NCBI GenBank assembly: GCA_030067055.1
Contig: JASJAL010000158.1
Location: 1 to 9,543, forward strand
DNA: 9,543 nt
Source of the DNA: Kiloniellales bacterium
GTDB taxonomy: Bacteria; Pseudomonadota; Alphaproteobacteria; Kiloniellales; JAKSBE01
Reading direction: 5' to 3'
Within the stretch, counting starts at the first letter, position 1; the number at the start of each line of letters is the position of its first letter. Both the position numbers and the translations under genes were made by a program. Below are positions 1 to 5,150 of this stretch, piece by piece. Under the pieces are notes generated by a model that did not search any database, was not told the DNA's origin, and was given only the letters and a program-made list of their open reading frames with translations.

Positions 1-651
1 GGGAGCGGGGTCTACGAGGACCAGACCCTGGGCTTTCGGCACATCCCCCTGAGCGACAGATCGGCGATCGCACGCTTCCTCAGGGAGGCCGACCTGGTCG
101 AGCCCTTGTCCGGGTTGAAGCACCTGGATCCCGAGGAGCTGCTGCGCGAGAAGCTTGAGTTCGTCGCAATCGATCACGCTTCGCGCAACGACGCGCCGGG
201 GGAAATCTGGGACTTCGAGCCGATGGCCCTGCGCCGCTACCTCTACCGCAACGTGGACGAATTGCCGGCAGAGCTTCACGACATTCAGAGCGTGCTGCGG
301 GCCTGGGAACAGGACGAGCCGAGCGGGCAGCTGGATCCGGAGGCGCCGGGCTACTTCTATTTGCTGCGCTCGGCCCGGCACAAGGACCGGGACCTGGTGA
401 ACCATCTCCTGGCGCGGCTGACGCCGCTCGACTTTCGCCAGCTCTTCATCTGCAACAAGGACCTCTTCTACGAGCTCTACGAGACCTGGAATGACCGCAA
501 ACGCGGCTATGTTGCGGAATATCTCACGCGGCACTATCAGGGGCGTGCCGCCGAGGTCTGGCGGCAGCTCTACGGCCGGACCCAGGTGGCCGAGGGACCT
601 TGGGGTGCGCGGCTGGCGGGTAAGAACTCCTTTATCCCGGAGACGGGATGA
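1..651 (+). CDS. hypothetical protein, 5'-truncated by window edge
   Basis: The frame is open from the first base (GSGVYEDQTLGF...) to a TGA at 649-651, giving 216 visible codons; the true start lies outside the window. A TTG at 106 could be read as a start, but coding character continues upstream of it without a break, so I treat the gene as truncated. The product is soluble, rich in charged and aromatic residues, with no signal peptide or membrane segment in view. The C-terminal half carries a helical stretch with a CNKDLFYELYETWNDRKRG segment. I do not recognise a family. It lies 41 bp upstream of a small membrane-protein gene on the same strand, so it may head or belong to an operon with the next two genes. 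Codon use is GC-rich like its neighbours, which supports a real gene. Confidence 0.75.
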   Translation, partial: GSGVYEDQTLGFRHIPLSDRSAIARFLREADLVEPLSGLKHLDPEELLREKLEFVAIDHASRNDAPGEIWDFEPMALRRYLYRNVDELPAELHDIQSVLRAWEQDEPSGQLDPEAPGYFYLLRSARHKDRDLVNHLLARLTPLDFRQLFICNKDLFYELYETWNDRKRGYVAEYLTRHYQGRAAEVWRQLYGRTQVAEGPWGARLAGKNSFIPETG

Positions 652-692
652 TGGCTGGGCGACCGCGCTGGTGAAACGAGGGATCGAAGCCC

Positions 693-974
693 ATGCTGTA
701 TTTCTGGGTTGTCCGTTCGATCGCGATCTTCGCTGTCCTGACAGTGATCTACATCGCGCTCTCGCTGTTCAAGCGCTGGGAGGAGCGGCGCCGGCTCGGC
801 GCGGAGTACGACAGCCTCTACGCTGGCGGCGGCGCGACCGAGCCGCGCGACCTCTACATCCAGCGCGGCATCCACAGCTACAACGGATCGCTACGACGCA
901 AGCTGCTTCTGGGAGTCTACCTGGTGCCGCTCGCCGTGCTCGCGCTTCTGATCCTGCTCGGGTACCTGAGCTAA
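693..974 (+). CDS. small two-helix membrane protein, unknown function
   Basis: A 93-residue protein starts at ATG 693, preceded by a purine-rich CGAGGGA about 9 bp upstream. Two hydrophobic segments are visible: residues about 4-24 (YFWVVRSIAIFAVLTVIYIAL) and about 71-91 (LLGVYLVPLAVLALLILLGYL). They are joined by a charged, soluble stretch containing KRWEERRRLGAEYD, which is typical of a small inner-membrane protein with its loop on one face. I recognise the general type as a hypothetical membrane protein common in alphaproteobacteria, but no function can be assigned. It sits 41 bp after the truncated gene and 33 bp before the DUF1523 gene, so co-transcription is likely. An overlapping frame (491-994, +) is a shadow. 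Confidence 0.75.
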   Translation: MLYFWVVRSIAIFAVLTVIYIALSLFKRWEERRRLGAEYDSLYAGGGATEPRDLYIQRGIHSYNGSLRRKLLLGVYLVPLAVLALLILLGYLS

Positions 975-1007
975 ACTACGGCAACGGGACGTGAAGGGGG
1001 ACGTGGC

Positions 1008-1670
1008 GTGAAGGTCGTGATCTGGATGTTGAAGCTGCTGCCGCTGGTGGTGGCGATCCTGTTCCTGCACTTCTACCTGCCGTCCAAGGACGTGGTCCGC
1101 ATCGTCGACACCGACGTCAAGCGGATGGACGTGGTTTCCAATGACTTCGTGGGCGAGGGCAAGGGCGACACGCCCGCCCGGACCCGTGACGTGCGCTTCA
1201 TCAACGCCGTCTGGCCGGATGGCAAGCCCAGGGTCTACCGCAACGAGGAGACCGACTGGAGCTTCCCCTGGTACTTCAAGTTCGATTCCGGGAACCTGCA
1301 GACCGAGGCCCAGGACCTGCGTTCGACCAAGAACAGCCCGATCTGGGTGGTCATCACCCACTACGGCTGGCGCATCGAGATCCTGTCGATGTTTCCCAAC
1401 GCGGTCGAGGTCGAGCGCATCGACGATCCGGACTACTTCCCCATTCCCTGGTTTCGAATCGTCTTCTTCGTTCTTCTCGCCGGTATCGCGATATGGCTCT
1501 GGTACCTCTGGCGCTGGTTCGTCGAGGTCCGCTGGAAGCCCTTCCTCGCTGAGCTCGCGATCGACGACCGCTTCGAGAATGCTTCCAACGCCTTCGGACA
1601 GGTCTGGCGTTGGTTCAAGGCCAACGTTGGCGACCGCTTCGGCGGCCGGCGGAAGCCGGGAAGCGGGTGA
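1008..1670 (+). CDS. DUF1523 family membrane protein
   Basis: A 220-residue protein starts at GTG 1008. The start is supported by an AAGGGGG Shine-Dalgarno at 994-1000, 7 bp upstream. An N-terminal hydrophobic helix (residues about 4-24, IWMLKLLPLVVAILFLHFYLP) is followed directly by KDVVRIVDTDVKRMD, which I recognise as the start of the DUF1523 family (assignment from memory, not a search). A soluble, Trp- and Tyr-rich domain follows (residues about 30-145), then a second helix (about 149-170, very rich in Trp and Phe) and a basic cytoplasmic tail ending in GGRRKPGSG. The likely topology is a periplasmic domain held between two inner-membrane helices. The family has no established function. 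It follows the two-helix protein by 33 bp, so the two may act together in the envelope. Confidence 0.8.
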   Translation: MKVVIWMLKLLPLVVAILFLHFYLPSKDVVRIVDTDVKRMDVVSNDFVGEGKGDTPARTRDVRFINAVWPDGKPRVYRNEETDWSFPWYFKFDSGNLQTEAQDLRSTKNSPIWVVITHYGWRIEILSMFPNAVEVERIDDPDYFPIPWFRIVFFVLLAGIAIWLWYLWRWFVEVRWKPFLAELAIDDRFENASNAFGQVWRWFKANVGDRFGGRRKPGSG

Positions 1671-1773
1671 AGCGCGTGCCGATCTGGGCTTCGGCTTGAT
1701 CGAGGTCATTAACTTGGCGCGGCGAGACGGCTAAGCTGCTCTCGCTGGTCCAGGTTTCCCCGAGGAGGGCACG

Positions 1774-2148
1774 ATGTTGAAGCGCGGGTTCAAGGCAATG
1801 CTGGCCGAGGCCAATGCCGTGATCGAGACGGTCGCGGTGCACGATCTGCCTTATGCCCAGGATGACGGCGACACGCTCGTGGTCGACGTCCGCGATACGG
1901 TCGAGCGCGAAAGCGAGGGCCAGATCCCCGGCTCGTTCCACGCGCCGAGAGGCCTGCTGGAGTTCCTCGCCGACCCCGAGAGCCCGATCTACAAGGAGGA
2001 GCTGACCCCCGACCGCCGCATGATTCTTTATTGCGGCACCGGTGGTCGCTCGGCGCTGGCCGCCAAGACCCTGATGGATATGGGCTTTTCCGATGTCGCT
2101 TCGCTGGCCGGTGGCTATGCCGCCTGGCGCAAGGCGAAGGAAGACTGA
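1774..2148 (+). CDS. rhodanese-like domain protein
   Basis: A 124-residue protein starts at ATG 1774 behind a GGAGG at 1764-1768. It is a single rhodanese domain. The N-terminal CH2A-like element DTLVVDVRDTVER (residues 33-45) is followed by GQIPGSFHAPRG (49-60). The active-site loop CGTGGRS spans residues 87-93, with Cys87 as the expected persulfide-carrying residue, and the fold ends in the typical GYAAWRKAKE. The loop has the six-residue size of sulfurtransferases rather than the longer loop of Cdc25-type phosphatases. There is no signal peptide, so it should be cytoplasmic. Rhodaneses move sulfane sulfur to acceptors such as cyanide or thiols, but the physiological partner cannot be read here. 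It is 103 bp from the DUF1523 gene and probably has its own regulation or a loose operon link. Confidence 0.9.
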   Translation: MLKRGFKAMLAEANAVIETVAVHDLPYAQDDGDTLVVDVRDTVERESEGQIPGSFHAPRGLLEFLADPESPIYKEELTPDRRMILYCGTGGRSALAAKTLMDMGFSDVASLAGGYAAWRKAKED

Positions 2149-2196
2149 CGGGCCGGTACCTCGATCCCTGTCTCGACGACGATCGGCGGGGCGTCA

Positions 2197-2223
2197 TTGG
2201 TTTTTCGCGGTTTCCGTTAGAAT
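2197..2223 (+). promoter_or_regulatory. weak candidate promoter before UPF0114 gene
   Basis: TTGGTT at 2197-2202 and TAGAAT at 2218-2223 are separated by 15 bp. The -10 matches consensus at five of six positions, but the -35 is poor and the spacer short. It lies in the 208-bp gap between the rhodanese and UPF0114 genes, which otherwise holds nothing I can identify. Confidence 0.25.
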
Positions 2224-2356
2224 CGTCTAGAACTGTTGCCGGGCTCGGCGAGGCCTTTGGCGACGCCGGCCCCATGTCAGTCGACGCGCCGGGCGGTGAC
2301 TGAGCGATGGTTTGGTGTCTGACCAATCGACCGCCGAATTCGAGGGGGGCCGAAAC

Positions 2357-2857
2357 ATGCAGCTCAACAAGATCGAAAGGAACGTCGGCTGGGTCCGACT
2401 GATCAGCATCATTGCCGTCGTATCCTCGGGATTCGGCTCGCTGCTGATGTTCGTGATCGGCGCGATGAAGGTCTATCGCGCCTATGTCACCTACCTGGGA
2501 GCGGATCTGCTGAGTGCGCCCGTGCCGAACGAATCGGCGAACCTTGCCATCGCCCTGGTCGTGCAGGCGATCGACGCCTTCCTGATCGCGCTGGTGCTGC
2601 TGATCTTCGGGAAGGGAATCTACAACCTCTTCGTACACGAGGTCCAAGGCGGGGCCCCGACAACCAAGGGCTGGTCGAACATCAACAGCATTGTCCAGCT
2701 GAAAGGCATCCTGGCGGAACTCGTGATCATCATTCTCATGGTGAAATTTCTCGAGAGCGCCTTGCGCACCTCCGGCGGCTACAATTGGGAAATGCTGATC
2801 CTGCCCCTGGGCGTTCTCATGCTGGCCGGCGCGGTCCGGGTCCTGGACCTGAAATAG
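2357..2857 (+). CDS. UPF0114 (YqhA-type) integral membrane protein
   Basis: I place the start at ATG 2357 (166 residues), which has a strong GAGGGGGG purine run at 2342-2349 just upstream. A TTG 45 bp earlier is in frame but has no such site. Four hydrophobic segments are visible at residues about 13-36, 64-88, 115-134 and 146-162. The signature elements are LLMFVIGAMKVYRA near residues 29-42, LIALVLLIFGKGIYNLFV at 76-93, and the Leu-Lys motif with VKFLE at 129-133. Together these match the UPF0114 family that includes E. coli YqhA, of roughly the same length. Function in the family is not established; it is an inner-membrane protein. A perfect hairpin lies 5 bp after the stop. It is probably transcribed alone. 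Confidence 0.85.
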   Translation: MQLNKIERNVGWVRLISIIAVVSSGFGSLLMFVIGAMKVYRAYVTYLGADLLSAPVPNESANLAIALVVQAIDAFLIALVLLIFGKGIYNLFVHEVQGGAPTTKGWSNINSIVQLKGILAELVIIILMVKFLESALRTSGGYNWEMLILPLGVLMLAGAVRVLDLK

Positions 2858-2861
2858 CCAT

Positions 2862-2878
2862 CAAACTCGGCGAGTTTG
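2862..2878 (+). terminator. hairpin after UPF0114 gene, possible terminator
   Basis: A perfect 7-bp stem CAAACTC/GAGTTTG with a GGC loop starts 5 bp after the TAG stop. No T-run follows, so it is a weak intrinsic terminator at best, or a 3'-end stabilising hairpin. Confidence 0.4.
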
Positions 2879-3028
2879 CAGGCTCTTTCACGAAAACCGG
2901 CCAGGATCTGCGCCCGTACACCTGCACTGAGGCCTCTCGGGCAAGAACTCGCTCAGAGTAATATTTGAACCCTTCTTCGGATCTGAAAGAACAATCCTGT
3001 CTTTTTGTCACCGCCGGCGAGTTCTCTC

Positions 3029-3057
3029 TTGAACCCGAATCGGCTCCGGCCTATAAC
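3029..3057 (+). promoter_or_regulatory. sigma70-type promoter upstream of tRNA-like region
   Basis: TTGAAC at 3029-3034 and TATAAC at 3052-3057 are separated by exactly 17 bp. The -35 matches TTGACA at four of six positions and the -10 matches TATAAT at five of six. A start near 3063-3065 is predicted. No protein gene follows for more than 800 bp, so the expected product is a noncoding transcript running towards the tRNA-like pair, or a long leader for the slipin gene. Confidence 0.5.
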
Positions 3058-3105
3058 CCGCCTCCGCCCAAACGACGGGCGGCCTTTGCAAGCAGTGGAA
3101 ACGGC

Positions 3106-3123
3106 AATGACGCAATCGTCATT
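3106..3123 (+). other. perfect 7-bp hairpin
   Basis: AATGACG at 3106-3112 pairs perfectly with CGTCATT at 3117-3123 around a CAAT loop. It would lie about 40 nt into a transcript from the promoter at 3029-3057. A second hairpin follows at once (3132-3150, TCCGGCC-AATA-GG-A-CCGGA with one bulged A). Confidence 0.45.
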
Positions 3124-3253
3124 TATCAGATTCCGGCCAATAGGACCGGACGACACCAGGGCCTGACCCGGGCGTTTCCGCTCGTGTCTTGCCCGAGAGC
3201 GATCAAGAAGAAAGGGCGAGACACATGAGACAGCTAATCCTGACATAGGCGAA

Positions 3254-3285
3254 AAGCCGGCACCCCTCGCTAGGTGACCGGGCTT
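3254..3285 (+). other. 11-bp bulged hairpin
   Basis: AAGCCGG CACC at 3254-3264 pairs with GGTG and CCGGGCTT at 3273-3285, with bulged A3277 and G3280 and an eight-base loop CCTCGCTA. It precedes the tRNA-like pair by about 100 bp. There is no T-run after it, so I do not call it a terminator. Confidence 0.4.
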
Positions 3286-3383
3286 CATTCCCTTTGGTCA
3301 TTTCCTCCGTGGTCCGGGCTCGGAAGGCCCGGCCGGCGCGCCCGGCGTTCGTAATGCGCCCCGCGTGTATCGAGATTGACCGG

Positions 3384-3458
3384 GCCGATGTAGCTCAGTG
3401 GAAGAGCGCCGGGCGAAAGCGCCCGGAGGGCGCGGGTTCGATTCCCGTCATCGGAACC
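3384..3458 (+). tRNA. tRNA-like element A, aberrant anticodon loop
   Basis: A complete cloverleaf can be drawn. The acceptor CCGATG/CATCGG (3385-3390 with 3449-3454) has six pairs, with G3384 and A3455 unpaired at the end. U8-A9 are 3391-3392. The D stem is GCTC/GAGC (3393-3396, 3404-3407) with a loop holding GG. The anticodon stem is CCGGG/CCCGG (3409-3413, 3422-3426), the variable loop is 5 nt, and the T stem is GCGGG/CCCGT (3432-3436, 3444-3448) with a standard TTCGATT loop. The anticodon loop is abnormal: eight bases, CGAAAGCG, or six if a further C-G pair forms. It has no U33, so no anticodon can be assigned. The 3' end reads A-CCT, not CCA. It may be a degenerate tRNA gene, or a tRNA-like RNA with another role. 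The D-arm and T-arm preservation argues against chance. Confidence 0.5.
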
Positions 3459-3530
3459 TGAATGTAGCTCAGTGGGTAGAGCACTGGAATTTGGATCCAG
3501 CAGTCGAGGGTTCGATTCCCTCCATTCCTC
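3458..3530 (+). tRNA. tRNA-like element B, apparent UUG (Gln) anticodon
   Basis: This cloverleaf follows element A with no real gap. The acceptor GAATG/CATTC (3460-3464 with 3523-3527) has five good pairs; the two outer positions do not pair. U8-A9 are 3465-3466. The D stem is GCTC/GAGC (3467-3470, 3479-3482) and the anticodon stem CTGGA/TCCAG (3484-3488, 3496-3500). The loop ATTTGGA has U33 and anticodon TTG at 3491-3493. The variable loop is CAGTC and the T stem GAGGG/CCCTC surrounds TTCGATT. Bacterial tRNA-Gln normally has a U1-A72 start, a G2-C71 pair and A37; this element has none of these (base 37 is G), and CCA is not encoded. I am confident of the tRNA fold but not of the amino acid or of function. 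Confidence 0.55.
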
Positions 3531-3592
3531 AGCCTGAAAAGCTGTTCCACCTGCCAAGTGGCTGACATTTCGAGGGTGCCGGAAGGGGGCCA

Positions 3593-3637
3593 GACCCCAC
3601 GGGGTTCCGCGGCTTCGGCGGCGGGCCCCGCGGGGTC
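3593..3637 (+). other. long GC-rich hairpin downstream of tRNA-like pair
   Basis: GACCCC-A-CGGGG at 3593-3604 pairs with CCCCG-C-GGGGTC at 3626-3637 (11 pairs, one A/C mismatch). A CCGC/GCGG inner stem encloses a GGCTTCG loop. The local sequence is so GC-rich that some pairing is expected, but the near-perfect outer stem is notable. A second hairpin GGGATCC-TACG-GGATCCC occupies 3718-3735. Either could act as an RNA 3' end or be a repeat-type element. Confidence 0.35.
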
Positions 3638-3895
3638 GGGCGCGGCGGTGCCCTGTGCCGCGCGTCCCGCCGGCCTCGCCCGCCGCGGCGCGGCAACGGG
3701 CACGCCGGTCCGGTTTCGGGATCCTACGGGATCCCGCGCCGGCCGGCACCCCCGGCGGCGCCCCGCGGCGGGCGGGTCCGGCGGCCGCACGGCCCGCGCC
3801 GTGGCGTCGGCGCCCTTCCGGTCATCCGCAACTCAAATGATTGATTAGGAACTTTTCGTTCCACCGACGTGACGAGAAATGAAAGGAGAAGACCG

Positions 3896-5035
3896 ATGGT
3901 CATGAAGACCGAACGGATTGCGGACACGGAGCTGGGTCTCCTGTACCGCGACCGGGTCTTCCAGAAGGTTCTGGGACCCGGGGTTCACCGCCGGCTGCCG
4001 AACATGTCGGCGCGCACCCAGGTCTACAAGCTGGACCTGCGGGCGCTGCCGGTGCGCGATGCCGCGCTGGAGGCGCTCTACCTGACGCGCCCCGAGGCGG
4101 TCGCCCAGCACTTCGTCGTGGCGGACGTGGCCGACAACGAGCTCGGCCTGGTCTTCGCCGACGGCAAGCTGGTCGACCTGGTCGGGCCGGGTCAGCGGGC
4201 CTTCTACGCCAAGAACCTGCGGCAGATCGCCGTCCGGGTCCTCGACGCCGCGACCGAGATCGAGGCGCCGAAGGAGCTGGTCGCGCCGCTGGCCCGGCTG
4301 AAGGACCAGGCCCTGGTCCTGCTGGTCGAGGTGCCGAGCGACCACGTCGGTCTGCTCTACGTCGACGGCGTGCTCCAGCGGCAGCTGGAGGCCGGGCGCT
4401 ACGCCTTCATCCGGGCGGCGCGCCGGGTCGATGCCGTGACCCTGGACCTGCGCCTCCAGACCCTGGAGGTGACCGGCCAGGAGGTCCTGACCAAGGACCG
4501 CATCGGCCTGCGGGCCAACGTGACGGCCGTGTTCCGGATCGGCGATCCGATCCAGGCCGTCTCGATCACGGCGAACCTGCGCGACCACATCTACAAGGAG
4601 CTCCAGTTCGCTCTGCGTCAGGTGGTCGGCACCCGGACCCTCGAAGAGGTGCTGGGTGACAAGCAGGGCATCAACGCGGCGATCGCCGAGCGGCTGGTGC
4701 CGCAGCTGGCGGCCAACGGCCTGACGGTGACTTCCGTCGGTGTGAAGGACATCATCCTGCCCGGCGACGTGCGGGAGCTGATGAACCGGGTCATCGAGGC
4801 GGAGAAGACCGCGCAGGCCAACGTGATCAAGCGCCGGGAGGAGACTGCGGCGACGCGCTCCCTCCTGAACACGGCCAAGCTGATGGAGGACAACCCGATC
4901 CTCCTGCGGCTGAAGGAGCTGGAGGCGCTTGAGAAGGTCTCGGAGAAGGTCGGCAACGTCATTGTCGGAAACGGCATGGACGGTGTCCTCGACGACCTTG
5001 TCCGGATCAAGCCGCGCACGCGAAAGGAGGACTGA
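3896..5035 (+). CDS. slipin-type SPFH/band 7 domain protein with three N-terminal repeats
   Basis: ATG 3896 follows AAAGGAG (3882-3888) by 7 bp and gives 379 residues; the in-frame GTG at 3869 lies upstream of that site and is rejected. The C-terminal half (about 150-330) is a band 7/SPFH domain of slipin type: LDLRLQTLEVTGQEVLTKDRIG (181-204), NVTAVFRIGDP (208-218), the LRQVVGTRTLEEVLGDK segment (240-256), GVKDIILPGDVRELM (282-296), then a helical region with EAEKTAQANVIKRREETAATRS (301-322). Unlike usual slipins it has no N-terminal hydrophobic hairpin. Instead residues 8-32, 77-103 and 145-171 carry three diverged copies of an (N)ELGLLYxDGxLxxxLGPGxxAF-like unit, about 68-70 residues apart; the third leads into the SPFH core. 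It should form cytoplasmic or peripheral-membrane oligomers; its client is unknown. A 12-bp hairpin follows the stop. Confidence 0.85.
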   Translation: MVMKTERIADTELGLLYRDRVFQKVLGPGVHRRLPNMSARTQVYKLDLRALPVRDAALEALYLTRPEAVAQHFVVADVADNELGLVFADGKLVDLVGPGQRAFYAKNLRQIAVRVLDAATEIEAPKELVAPLARLKDQALVLLVEVPSDHVGLLYVDGVLQRQLEAGRYAFIRAARRVDAVTLDLRLQTLEVTGQEVLTKDRIGLRANVTAVFRIGDPIQAVSITANLRDHIYKELQFALRQVVGTRTLEEVLGDKQGINAAIAERLVPQLAANGLTVTSVGVKDIILPGDVRELMNRVIEAEKTAQANVIKRREETAATRSLLNTAKLMEDNPILLRLKELEALEKVSEKVGNVIVGNGMDGVLDDLVRIKPRTRKED

Positions 5036-5038
5036 ACC

Positions 5039-5067
5039 GGGGCCGGAACCTTCAGGGTTTCGGCCCC
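5039..5067. terminator. 12-bp hairpin between convergent genes
   Basis: GGGGCCGGAACC at 5039-5050 pairs with GGTTTCGGCCCC at 5056-5067 (one G-T pair) around a TTCAG loop, 3 bp after the slipin stop. It lacks a T-run on both strands, so it is likely a transcription-end or 3'-stabilising hairpin shared by the slipin gene and the convergent MFS gene. Confidence 0.6.
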
Positions 5068-5150
5068 AACTGGTTCGGATGCGACGCTATTTTCGCGAAG
5101 TCATGTTCAAGGCGATCGTCGAACGACCGCGGCCTGATACCGGCGCCGGC

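Larger units (their letters stand above)
2858..3895. other. 1-kb noncoding interval with promoter, hairpins and tRNA-like elements
   Basis: I see no convincing protein gene on either strand between the UPF0114 and slipin genes. The left part (2858-3240) is noticeably less GC-rich than the surrounding genes. The right part (about 3541-3830) is extremely GC-rich. Within it lie a sigma70-like promoter, a series of hairpins (3106-3123, 3132-3150, 3254-3285, 3314-3332, 3593-3637, 3718-3735) and two tRNA-like cloverleaves. Short open frames such as 2965-3228 (+) and 2953-3288 (-) show no recognisable motifs, weak starts and unlikely composition. Hairpins in the GC-rich part are expected partly by chance. 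Confidence 0.7.

Noticed and set aside
2965..3228. 87-codon + strand ORF (TTG start), and the opposing 111-codon ORF at 2953-3288
   Set aside because: No ribosome site, no recognisable motif, and the frame spans the promoter and hairpins; coding character is weak.
3285..3790. Minus-strand ORFs of 131 and 154 codons with peptides such as NRTLDCWIQIPVLYPLSYI and ESNPRLLDPNSSALPTELH
   Set aside because: These read the antisense of the two tRNA-like elements: LSY and TELH come from the complement of TAGCTCAGT, and NRT or ESNPR from the complement of the T-arm. Such peptides are a known class of spurious translation from tRNA genes.
3848..3871. GGAAC followed by CGTG, considered as an EcfG-type general stress promoter before the slipin gene
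   Set aside because: The consensus needs GGAAC, 16-17 bp, then CGTT; here the spacer is 15 bp and the second element is CGTG. The GGAAC also forms a small hairpin with GTTCC.
3845..4588. 247-codon minus-strand ORF
   Set aside because: It is an antisense shadow of the slipin gene with low-complexity composition.
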